Below, piece by piece: positions 57,260 to 64,000 of a stretch of 64,000 nt of DNA. A model generated the notes under the pieces. It saw nothing but the letters and a program-made list of their open reading frames with translations. It was not told where the DNA came from and searched no databases. The position numbers were made by a program, and so were the translations under genes. Numbering within the stretch: position 1 is the first letter of the stretch; every line of letters begins with the position of its first letter. This DNA is from Sulfolobaceae archaeon. Lineage in GTDB: Archaea; Thermoproteota; Thermoprotei_A; Sulfolobales; Sulfolobaceae. The stretch covers positions 1 through 64,000 of the forward strand of contig JAPYVG010000001.1 in the NCBI GenBank assembly GCA_028277025.1, given 5' to 3'.

Positions 57260-57688
57260 GTGAGAAAGAGCAGAAAAGGAATATCCTCAATCTTAGGTAC
57301 TGTAATAATTATAGCAATAACTATAGCATTAGGAGCGTTATTGTATGCATACAGTCAAGGGATGTTTGGAAACTTAACTCAAAATGTTAACGTTAATGCC
57401 CAAGCGCAAATAATTGTTAACCCATCCAGTGGTAATGCATATTTACAGTTAACTCTTACTAATAACGGAAATACGAATGTTGAAATAAGTAGTGTTACTG
57501 TCAGCGGTAATGTTGTCCAAAATGCATCTGGAATATCTTTACAGCCTGGCCAGACATATCAGAACGTTTTTACACTAAGTGGTAACTTCACTGCTGGTAA
57601 ATACTATACTGTTATTATTTTGGGTAAGACGTCTACTGGAAAATCTTTCAGTATAGCATTAAACGTTTTGGCATCTGAGACTGCGTGA
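57260..57688 (+). CDS. upsA: UpsA, major ups pilin
   Basis: A 142-residue class III pilin. The short basic leader ends KG before a hydrophobic helix (ISSILGTVIIIAITIALGALL), so prepilin peptidase should cut after the glycine (about residue 7). A beta-rich Asn/Thr-rich domain follows with several N-glycosylation sequons (NLT, NAS). It starts at GTG with a good GGTG upstream. Its end overlaps upsB. Confidence 0.88.
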   Translation: MRKSRKGISSILGTVIIIAITIALGALLYAYSQGMFGNLTQNVNVNAQAQIIVNPSSGNAYLQLTLTNNGNTNVEISSVTVSGNVVQNASGISLQPGQTYQNVFTLSGNFTAGKYYTVIILGKTSTGKSFSIALNVLASETA

Positions 57689-58083
57689 GAAGCATGAAAG
57701 GGGTTTCGTCAATTTTTTCTTCCCTTATAGTGACTGCAGTAACTCTTTTTTTGGCAGTTCCTCTCTTCCTTTATTTTAATTCGCTCTATCATATTAATAC
57801 TAATTATCTTTCTTCCTCATTTAATAACCTTCAGAATGCTATTAACACACAAATCTCTGTGATAAAATTAGGGAATTGGAGTAATGAGACATATATTTAT
57901 AATTACGGTAACGTTAACTTAACCATTCAAGAGGTGATAATAGGGCATAAAGTCTTCAAAGTGAATTTTAATATTAGTCCTAATGAAATTGTGGAGTTAA
58001 GTCAACTTATAGGTGACTATGATCTAGGGGAGAACACTACAATCATTATGCAAATTAATGGTAACTATTATTATTATTCTTAA
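57685..58083 (+). CDS. upsB: UpsB, second ups pilin
   Basis: A 132-residue class III pilin (MRSMKGVSSIFSSLIVTAVTLFLAV) with the KG cleavage site followed by the hydrophobic N-helix. The rest is Asn-rich and hydrophilic with sequons such as NTT and NLT. The GTG at 57685 overlaps the upsA stop; the ATG at 57694 would give MKGVSS and is an alternative. UpsA and UpsB together make the UV-induced filament. Confidence 0.85.
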   Translation: MRSMKGVSSIFSSLIVTAVTLFLAVPLFLYFNSLYHINTNYLSSSFNNLQNAINTQISVIKLGNWSNETYIYNYGNVNLTIQEVIIGHKVFKVNFNISPNEIVELSQLIGDYDLGENTTIIMQINGNYYYYS

Positions 58084-58108
58084 AAGGTAGTTATTTTTTC
58101 TTATTTTT

Positions 58109-58777
58109 GTGTGCAGTATCAAGGAGATATATGACAAGCTTAAGGGAGAATATTTGATAAAAGAGGAGGAATATATAGCGTATTTAGTCTGTAACAAAGA
58201 GAGAGATTTGTTTAAAACTTTAGTTGCAACTATTTTATCACAAAACTCTACTGATAAAGCAGCAATAATTGCATATCAAAACTTAGATAAGAGTGTAGGA
58301 GTTTACCCAGATATTCTAGCAAGGACAGAAATAGATAAAATTAAGGAGCGTATAAGTGTGACTGGTTTAGCCAATTCTAAGGCAAGATATATAAAAAATG
58401 TTGCAAACGCCTTTCTAAGTCTAGATAAGGAAATCTTTAATGACTGCGAAAGAGCTAGAGAATTCCTATTAAGTATTGATGGGGTGGGTGAAAAGACAGC
58501 AGATGTAGTTTTACTAACTTGTTTAAGATGTAGGGTTTTCCCTATAGATACTCATATAAGGAGGGTCATGAGTAGGATTGGAATTTTCGGAGAAAAACCT
58601 AGTTATAAAAAGATTTCAGAGGGTGTTAAACTGGAGTTAAACCCAGAAGAATTGCTTCATTTTCATCACTTATTAATCGCACATGGTAGAAGAGTTTGTA
58701 AAGCTAAGAAACCTTTATGTGAGAGATGTGTCCTAAAATATTGTTGTGAATATTACAATCGATTGGGTAAATCCTAA
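58109..58777 (+). CDS. nth: Endonuclease III homologue
   Basis: A 222-residue HhH-GPD glycosylase/AP lyase. The helix-hairpin-helix is in FLLSIDGVGEKTADVVLLTC with the catalytic Lys, the Asp follows in FPIDTHIRRVMSRIG, and four Cys at the C-terminus (CKAKKPLCERCVLKYCCEYY) carry the 4Fe-4S cluster. It removes oxidised bases. In Sulfolobus it is a conserved member of the ups gene neighbourhood. Its end overlaps the ParB-like gene by 32 bases. Confidence 0.9.
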   Translation: MCSIKEIYDKLKGEYLIKEEEYIAYLVCNKERDLFKTLVATILSQNSTDKAAIIAYQNLDKSVGVYPDILARTEIDKIKERISVTGLANSKARYIKNVANAFLSLDKEIFNDCERAREFLLSIDGVGEKTADVVLLTCLRCRVFPIDTHIRRVMSRIGIFGEKPSYKKISEGVKLELNPEELLHFHHLLIAHGRRVCKAKKPLCERCVLKYCCEYYNRLGKS

Positions 58778-59318
58778 GGAATTAATTCCTCATGAGGACG
58801 TTATAATGGATTTAGTTCAGTACAACATTCACAAAATTAGAAATGAGAAGCGAATTTCACCCATAATAGTTGATAAAAGTAGGCTTATAATACTTGATGG
58901 GCATCATAGGTATCACGCCTTTTTAAAGCTTGGGATAAAGGATATGCCAGCAATTTTAGTTGACTATAATTCTGAGTTAATATCTATTGAGAGCTGGTAC
59001 GTTAATATCTTTCCTATACCGGAAATATCTTTGACAAGTGAGAAAGATGGTAATTACTGTATTAGGTTTATTAACAAGAATATCTTATGTTCAGATTCTA
59101 TGTATAAACTTTACTGGACGGAGTATAGGTTAGAACAAAAATTAATTAGCCTTGGTTTTACCGTGAGCAAAAGCAAGGATATAGGCCTATATTCTTTACC
59201 TCCTATTCCTAAAAGTGTAGTAATAAGTATTTCCGAGAGAGGTTTAGTATTTCCACCAAAATCTACTAGACACGTGTATAAATTTTATATACCTAGAGAA
59301 GAAGTATCTCTAAAATGA
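58746..59318 (+). CDS. ParB-like nuclease-domain protein
   Basis: A 190-residue protein with a ParB-type N-terminal domain: ISPIIVDKSRLIILDGHHRYHAFLKLGIKDMPAILVDY, where DGHHRYHA is the signature. The rest (about residues 95-190) is unassigned. ParB-fold proteins of this kind can hydrolyse CTP or act as nucleases. Its overlap with nth and with the glycosyltransferase indicates one operon with the ups genes. Confidence 0.82.
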   Translation: MNITIDWVNPKELIPHEDVIMDLVQYNIHKIRNEKRISPIIVDKSRLIILDGHHRYHAFLKLGIKDMPAILVDYNSELISIESWYVNIFPIPEISLTSEKDGNYCIRFINKNILCSDSMYKLYWTEYRLEQKLISLGFTVSKSKDIGLYSLPPIPKSVVISISERGLVFPPKSTRHVYKFYIPREEVSLK

Positions 59319-60709
59319 TAACATTAGTGTTACAGGTTTTGCTTTTTGTATACCCATCGTTCTTTATATTATATCAGATATTTCTATATGAATTATCGAA
59401 AACGAACAAGAGTAAAAGCGTTAATACATACAATAGTTTACCCACACTTTCAATTATAGTCCCAACTAAGGGAGAGAGTATAGATGTGATACAAGGGCTC
59501 ATAAATAATCTTAACGATTTAGAATGGGAGAAGAGCAGGATGGAAGTAATAATAGTCTCTGACGATGACGAGGGGTACTTCAAGAGGTTAAAATCTGAGC
59601 TAAAAGTTCCTAAAGGATTAAATGTTAAACTGTATAGGAGGAGAGAGGATGAAAGGTTAGGTTATAAAAGTGGTGCGTTATTGTATGGTTTTAAAAAGTC
59701 AAATGGACAGCTTATACTGACTATTGATGTAGATTCGAGATTAGATAGAGATGCATTAGTAAAAGCTTACAATAAATTAATTTCCTCTAAATGTAGCGCG
59801 ATAACTTTTGAGTGGAATGGTTATAGTGAAAATAAATATTCTACTTTAGCCAAGGGATTAATAGCGTCTACACTATTCGCTAGTAAGGCGTTATTTTCGG
59901 GTAAGGAAAGTGTAGGTTTAAGTGTATTTCCGGTAGGAAGTGGGACTCTATTTAAAAGGGAAGTACTCGAAAAACTAGGGGGCTGGGATTATAGGATGAT
60001 TCAGGATGACCTCGAGATAGGTAGTAGAATGGCCTACATAGGGGAGGAGGTTTGCGCATCAAATGTTCCAATTTATATTGAAGTACCAGATAATTTTTAC
60101 TCATTCTTTGTTCAGCAAACTAGGTGGGCATTGGGTACTGGCGAAGTATTAAGAAATAGGCTGAAATACATTTTGAAGGGAAAGGTGTCAGTCTTTAAAA
60201 AACTTGACATGTTGATTCATTTATTTCAGTATACTCCTATAATAACTGTATTTATGTCTGCAATCATAGTAAATATACTATCTCTGTTTATAGGGGGAGA
60301 TATTTTGAGATCTTTTCTATTCTTATTTTGGCTTGTGGTATTAGGAACTTACGGATTTTTGTTATACAAATTAGCTATAAAGCTAGGGTTTTCACCATTG
60401 CAGAGCTTGTTCGGGATAGGCAGACTCACAGCTTTTACGGTAGCAATATCTCCATTTATTACAATCAATTTCTTCAAAGGTCTTCTAAAAAGTAAAAAAA
60501 CTTATATTGTAACACCCAAAGGAAAGAACAAAGTTAGTTTTAATAAGAAATGTAGATATACAATAGTGATTATCATGTTTTTCGGAGTATTTTTCCTAAT
60601 AGGCGGTATTATAAATATTTTGCACTCATACTACGTAACGGGCTTATGGCTACTTTACTACTCGTCAGCATTCATTTATACTACATTAACTTTTAACAGA
60701 GAATTATAA
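59315..60709 (+). CDS. Family 2 glycosyltransferase, membrane-bound
   Basis: The 464-residue protein has an N-terminal membrane helix, a GT2 catalytic domain (VSDDDEGYF; TIDVDSRLDRDAL with DxD; DDLEIGSRMAY; QQTRWALGTGE as QxxRW motif) and three to four C-terminal membrane segments. Such enzymes build beta-linked glycans or polymerise exopolysaccharide. In the ups locus its product may coat cells for aggregation or recognition, an inference. It overlaps the ParB-like gene by four bases. Confidence 0.85.
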   Translation: MITLVLQVLLFVYPSFFILYQIFLYELSKTNKSKSVNTYNSLPTLSIIVPTKGESIDVIQGLINNLNDLEWEKSRMEVIIVSDDDEGYFKRLKSELKVPKGLNVKLYRRREDERLGYKSGALLYGFKKSNGQLILTIDVDSRLDRDALVKAYNKLISSKCSAITFEWNGYSENKYSTLAKGLIASTLFASKALFSGKESVGLSVFPVGSGTLFKREVLEKLGGWDYRMIQDDLEIGSRMAYIGEEVCASNVPIYIEVPDNFYSFFVQQTRWALGTGEVLRNRLKYILKGKVSVFKKLDMLIHLFQYTPIITVFMSAIIVNILSLFIGGDILRSFLFLFWLVVLGTYGFLLYKLAIKLGFSPLQSLFGIGRLTAFTVAISPFITINFFKGLLKSKKTYIVTPKGKNKVSFNKKCRYTIVIIMFFGVFFLIGGIINILHSYYVTGLWLLYYSSAFIYTTLTFNREL

Positions 60710-60711
60710 AC

Positions 60712-60725
60712 AATTTCTTTTAAAT
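60712..60725 (+). promoter_or_regulatory. Promoter of the Lhr-type helicase gene
   Basis: TTTTAAAT at 60718-60725 is a TATA box about 27 bases before the ATG at 60749, giving a leaderless start. AATTTC at 60712-60717 abuts it and matches ANTTTC. The short spacing makes UV control uncertain. Confidence 0.45.
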
Positions 60726-60748
60726 TAGACAAAAGATAAATTACGTGA

Positions 60749-63364
60749 ATGGAAGTCATATATTCTGACGAGGAGATATTTAAACTACTAACCCCTCAAG
60801 TCTCAAGCTGGTTTAAAAATAAGTATAAGACTTTTACTCCTCCTCAACGCGGTGCAATACCATTAATAAAGAATAATAAAAATGTATTAGTTTCAAGCCC
60901 TACTGGGAGCGGAAAAACATTAGCCGCATTTTTAGGGATTATAGATACATTAATACGGCTGGGTTATGAAGGAAATCTAAAGGATGAAATATACGCAATT
61001 TACATCTCGCCATTAAGAGCTCTGAACAATGACATGAAGAGGAATTTAATAGAACCTTTAAATGAACTTAAAGAATTGTATAACGATTTACCGAATATAA
61101 GGGTTTCGGTAAGGACCAGTGATACTACATCTTATGAGAAGCAAAAGATGCTTAAGCAACCACCTCACATCCTAATAACGACTCCAGAATCATTCGGCAT
61201 CTCGTTGGTTTCTCAGAAATTCAGAGAGAAATTGAGTAATGTAAAGTGGGTTATTATTGATGAGATCCATGAATTGGCAAATAGTAAAAGGGGTGCGTAT
61301 TTATCGGCTATGTTAGAATTGTTCCAACAATTCATAGCCAAGAATGAAGTAACTAGGATCGGATTAAGTGCTACTGTAGCACCACTTGAAGAAGTAGCTA
61401 GATTTCTTGTGGGTGAAGGAAGGGAGTATTACATTGTCGATGCAAGATTCGTTAAACCCGTTGATATAAGGGTTATCTCACCAGTTAAAGATCTTGTTCA
61501 TGCCAGTGAGGACGAAATTTCAAAAGGTATTTACAAATATCTCGTTGAAGAAATAAAGAAACATAAGACAACTCTTGTATTTACAAATACTCGTAGTGCA
61601 GCAGAAAGAGTGTCTTATAAGCTTAGAAAGATCTTTGAAACAGAGAACATTTTCGATTCAGAGTTAGTAGCTGCTCATCATAGCAGTTTAAGTAGGGATA
61701 TAAGATTAGAAGTTGAGGAGAAACTTAAGAGGGGTGAGCTAAAAGTAGTTGTCTCATCTACGAGCCTTGAATTAGGGATAGATATAGGTTATATTGACTT
61801 AGTTGTTTTACTGAGTAGTCCTAAGAGTGTGAGTAGACTACTTCAGAGAATTGGAAGGGCTGGGCATCATATTAGGAACATAAGTAAAGGTAGAATAGTA
61901 GTAGTAGATAGAGATGACCTAGTTGAATGTACAGTACTGGCTAAACTGGCTAGGGAGAGAAAAATAGATAGTATTCACATACCTAAAAATCCCTTAGACG
62001 TTTTAGCTCAAATTATAGTTGCCGCTTCACTAATTTCCCCAGTTAAAATTGAGGAGTTATATGATATAGTTAGAAGGTCATATAATTACAAAGACTTAAC
62101 ATATGAGGAGTTCTATAATGTTATAAAATATTTGAATGGCGATTTCGAATTAGAGTCTAAAAACGTTTATGCAAAGGTTAGAGTAAGAGATGGAGTTTTA
62201 TATCCCAAGTTTGGGGCTAGGATGATATTTTTCTTAAATAGTGGAACAATACCGGATGAGGCAAATATTCCAGTTAAAACTGAGAGCGGAAAATATGTAG
62301 GCAATCTTGAGGAGGAATTCGCAGAGATATTATCCCCCGGAGACATATTTGTTCTTGCGGGTAAGACATATGAGTTTATAAGAAGTGAGGGAAACGTTAT
62401 AATAGTAAAGGATGCCGAAGGTCAAAGACCTACTGTACCTAGTTGGTTTTCAGAGATGCTACCATTAGCTTATGATTCCGCACTTGAAGTTGGTAAGTTC
62501 AGGGGTAAAGTGGCTGAGATGATTAAGAATAGGATTCCTTTAGAGGAAGCAGTTGAGACTATATCTAAAGAATATGAAATATCTAAGCATGCAGCTTTTT
62601 CAATCTATACTTATGTTTATGAGCAATACCAATTTACTGGTGGAATAGTCCCTACTGACAAATCAATACTTATTGAAATATATGATGATGAGGAGGGTAG
62701 AAGGAACTTTATTTTCCATGCGTTATACGGTAGAAGGACTTTAGACGCTTTCTCTAGGGCTGTAGCTTACGTGGTGAGCGAGGATCTGAGAAGTGATGTG
62801 AGAATTGCTGTAACGGATAACGGCTTTATGATAACTATACCAGAAAAAGTGGATTATGATATCAGTAAAGTTTTCGATAAATTAGAACCAGATAGAATGT
62901 ATGATATACTAAGTAAAGTAATTTTAAGGACTGAAATGCTCAAAAGGAGGTTTAGGCACTGTGCTGAGAGGTCATTTATGTTGCTTAGAAGGTATAAAGG
63001 TAGGGAAACTAGTATCGATAGGAGGCAGTTAAATTCTGAGGTGCTTCTGGGAGTTGTTAAAGAAATGGAAGGTTTTCCAGTGCTAAAAGAGGCAATAAGA
63101 GAAATTCTAGAGGATTATATGGATATTCATAGGGCTATAGAAGTTCTCTCTAAGATTAAGAGTGGAGAGATTGAGATAAAGGTTATAGGCCCTTATGAGG
63201 TTCCTAGCCCGTTTGCCCACAATATAATTGTTAAAGAACATTCGGATGTCGTATTAGCTGAGGATAAAAGGGAGTTACTTAAGAACTTGCATGAGAAAGT
63301 CGTTGAGTTCCTTAGGAATAAGGGAATTAACGTCGAGCTCAAGTATACTGGTTCCCTTGAATAA
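60749..63364 (+). CDS. Lhr-type DEAD/H-box helicase
   Basis: An 871-residue SF2 helicase of the Lhr family: Walker A VSSPTGSGKTLAAFLGI, motif Ia SPLRALNND, DEIHELANSKRGAY (motif II DEIH), SATVAPLEE, and C-terminal motif VI QRIGRAGHH. Family-specific domains follow (GIVPTDKSILIEIYDDEEGRRNFIFHALYGRR). In Sulfolobus it lies with the ups genes and probably acts on nucleic acid in repair or exchange. The convergent JAB gene overlaps its last 90 bases. Confidence 0.9.
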   Translation: MEVIYSDEEIFKLLTPQVSSWFKNKYKTFTPPQRGAIPLIKNNKNVLVSSPTGSGKTLAAFLGIIDTLIRLGYEGNLKDEIYAIYISPLRALNNDMKRNLIEPLNELKELYNDLPNIRVSVRTSDTTSYEKQKMLKQPPHILITTPESFGISLVSQKFREKLSNVKWVIIDEIHELANSKRGAYLSAMLELFQQFIAKNEVTRIGLSATVAPLEEVARFLVGEGREYYIVDARFVKPVDIRVISPVKDLVHASEDEISKGIYKYLVEEIKKHKTTLVFTNTRSAAERVSYKLRKIFETENIFDSELVAAHHSSLSRDIRLEVEEKLKRGELKVVVSSTSLELGIDIGYIDLVVLLSSPKSVSRLLQRIGRAGHHIRNISKGRIVVVDRDDLVECTVLAKLARERKIDSIHIPKNPLDVLAQIIVAASLISPVKIEELYDIVRRSYNYKDLTYEEFYNVIKYLNGDFELESKNVYAKVRVRDGVLYPKFGARMIFFLNSGTIPDEANIPVKTESGKYVGNLEEEFAEILSPGDIFVLAGKTYEFIRSEGNVIIVKDAEGQRPTVPSWFSEMLPLAYDSALEVGKFRGKVAEMIKNRIPLEEAVETISKEYEISKHAAFSIYTYVYEQYQFTGGIVPTDKSILIEIYDDEEGRRNFIFHALYGRRTLDAFSRAVAYVVSEDLRSDVRIAVTDNGFMITIPEKVDYDISKVFDKLEPDRMYDILSKVILRTEMLKRRFRHCAERSFMLLRRYKGRETSIDRRQLNSEVLLGVVKEMEGFPVLKEAIREILEDYMDIHRAIEVLSKIKSGEIEIKVIGPYEVPSPFAHNIIVKEHSDVVLAEDKRELLKNLHEKVVEFLRNKGINVELKYTGSLE

Positions 63365-63604
63365 ATAAGCTTTTATACAATTGTTAGAAACTATTAACCA
63401 AGGTATCCTCCACGCATACATTCCTAAAACGTCTTCATTACTTGGAGTACATTCACTTTTATGCGTATGTACTATCGCCTTTATTTTGTCTATATACTTA
63501 TGTAGCTCTTCAGCAGATACTTTAAAGCTATTTTTATCATCACTTGTGTTAGTCAAACTAACAATCTTATCATCTGTTGTTATTATGAAAACACGTTCCT
63601 TCAA
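63275..63604 (-). CDS. JAB/MPN-domain protein
   Basis: A 109-residue JAB1/MPN-like protein. The metal motif appears as VHTHKSECTPSNED: His-x-His and Ser-x-x-Asp are present, but with six rather than seven residues between the second His and Ser. Function could be a deubiquitinase-like or RadC-like role. It starts at a TTG overlapping the CBS gene stop and overlaps the helicase end. Confidence 0.68.
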   Translation of the reverse strand: MKERVFIITTDDKIVSLTNTSDDKNSFKVSAEELHKYIDKIKAIVHTHKSECTPSNEDVLGMYAWRIPWLIVSNNCIKAYLFKGTSILELDVNSLIPKELNDFLMQVLK

Positions 63605-64000
63605 GTCGTTATTAATTCCTCCAATCCAGCAATGGTTTTAAGGATATCAGTCCTGGTTACTATTCCTATTACCTTTTGGTTTCTCTCTAATACTAAAAGC
63701 CTTCCAACGTTATATATTAACATTTTTCTTATGGCCGTCAATATATCATCATCGTCATTAATTGTTATTACGTTTGTTTTCATATAATCGCTAACTTTTG
63801 CTTCGAAATTACCCTCAAAGAAAGCTTTGATTATATCTGCAGTAGTCAGTATTCCAAGTGTTCTCCCGTCATCGCTTAGTACTGGTGCTCCTCTTATACC
63901 TTCTTTGTAGAGTATCTGGGATGCATCCCTTAATGTCATGTCAGGTTTTAGAGCTATTAATTTTCTAGATATTATACTCCTCACTTGTACTTTAGGAATA
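63601..64000 (-). CDS. Two-CBS-domain protein, N-terminus beyond the window
   Basis: Two CBS domains are clear: residues of SRKLIALKPDMTLRDASQILYKEGIRGAPVLSDDGRTLGILTTADIIKAF, then VSDYMKTNVITINDDDDILTAIRKMLIYNVGRLLVLERN. CBS pairs bind adenosyl ligands. A GTG at 63984 is possible, but the frame stays open through the edge and reads IPKVQV upstream, so the true start may lie outside. Confidence 0.8.
   Translation of the reverse strand, partial: IPKVQVRSIISRKLIALKPDMTLRDASQILYKEGIRGAPVLSDDGRTLGILTTADIIKAFFEGNFEAKVSDYMKTNVITINDDDDILTAIRKMLIYNVGRLLVLERNQKVIGIVTRTDILKTIAGLEELITT

Noticed and set aside
1..64000. tRNA genes, rRNA genes and CRISPR arrays
   Set aside because: I found no cloverleaf-like T-loop sequences, rRNA stretches or regularly spaced repeats by eye; a dedicated search would be needed to exclude an intron-bearing tRNA.

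Overview
The window looks like the chromosome of a thermoacidophilic crenarchaeon of the order Sulfolobales. The reasons are the A+T-rich sequence, many leaderless ATG/GTG/TTG starts sitting about 26 bases after TATA boxes, a treZ-treX-treY trehalose operon, an archaeal mevalonate cluster, a large ribosomal/translation operon, and the complete ups (UV-inducible type IV pili) locus with its DNA-repair-like partners, which is a Sulfolobales hallmark. Genus cannot be fixed from sequence alone; Sulfolobus, Saccharolobus and Sulfurisphaera all fit. No rRNA, tRNA or CRISPR array was seen.

Layout. 1-5.6 kb is an accessory island of mobile-element debris: a truncated ISH3-like transposase, a truncated IS607-type element (intact serine recombinase, cut tnpB), and two copies of a tnpB 3' end facing each other as an inverted repeat. 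Inside it lie a candidate halocin C8-like bacteriocin precursor with a downstream membrane protein, an NTF2-like protein, a decayed Ntn-hydrolase-like gene, a tiny ORF and a GNAT acetyltransferase. 5.8-12.6 kb is the trehalose operon. 12.7-18.4 kb holds a pyruvoyl decarboxylase, then HMG-CoA synthase, thiolase, a DUF35 protein and HMG-CoA reductase (mevalonate entry), then glyA; a striking nested palindrome precedes the HMG-CoA synthase promoter. 18.4-21 kb is pgk-gap-usp.

22-32.4 kb is a long leftward translation and secretion operon: rps19e, a PDCD5-like gene, rpl39e, rpl31e, eif6, rpl18a, pfdA, ftsY, secE, spt5, rpl11, rpl1, rpl10, rpl12, alaS, DUF434. Two of these genes (secE, rpl39e) are very small. 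32.5-49.4 kb carries metabolic genes: nicotinate phosphoribosyltransferase, a PhoU-like regulator, a DsrE-TusA pair beside a cysteine-synthase homologue, moaA, a prolidase, folE with an unusual regulator, glnA, an ANL-enzyme/thioredoxin/ABC-ATPase operon, and a pterin/RNA-modification group. 49.4-52.2 kb has XerA, a perfect 20-bp inverted repeat and small unknowns.

52.3-63.4 kb is the ups locus: upsX, upsE, upsF, upsA, upsB, then endonuclease III, a ParB-like protein, a family 2 glycosyltransferase and an Lhr-type helicase. ANTTTC hexamers stand ahead of several of its promoters, which fits UV-induced DNA exchange and homologous repair. The window ends with a JAB-domain protein and a CBS-pair protein that runs off the edge.
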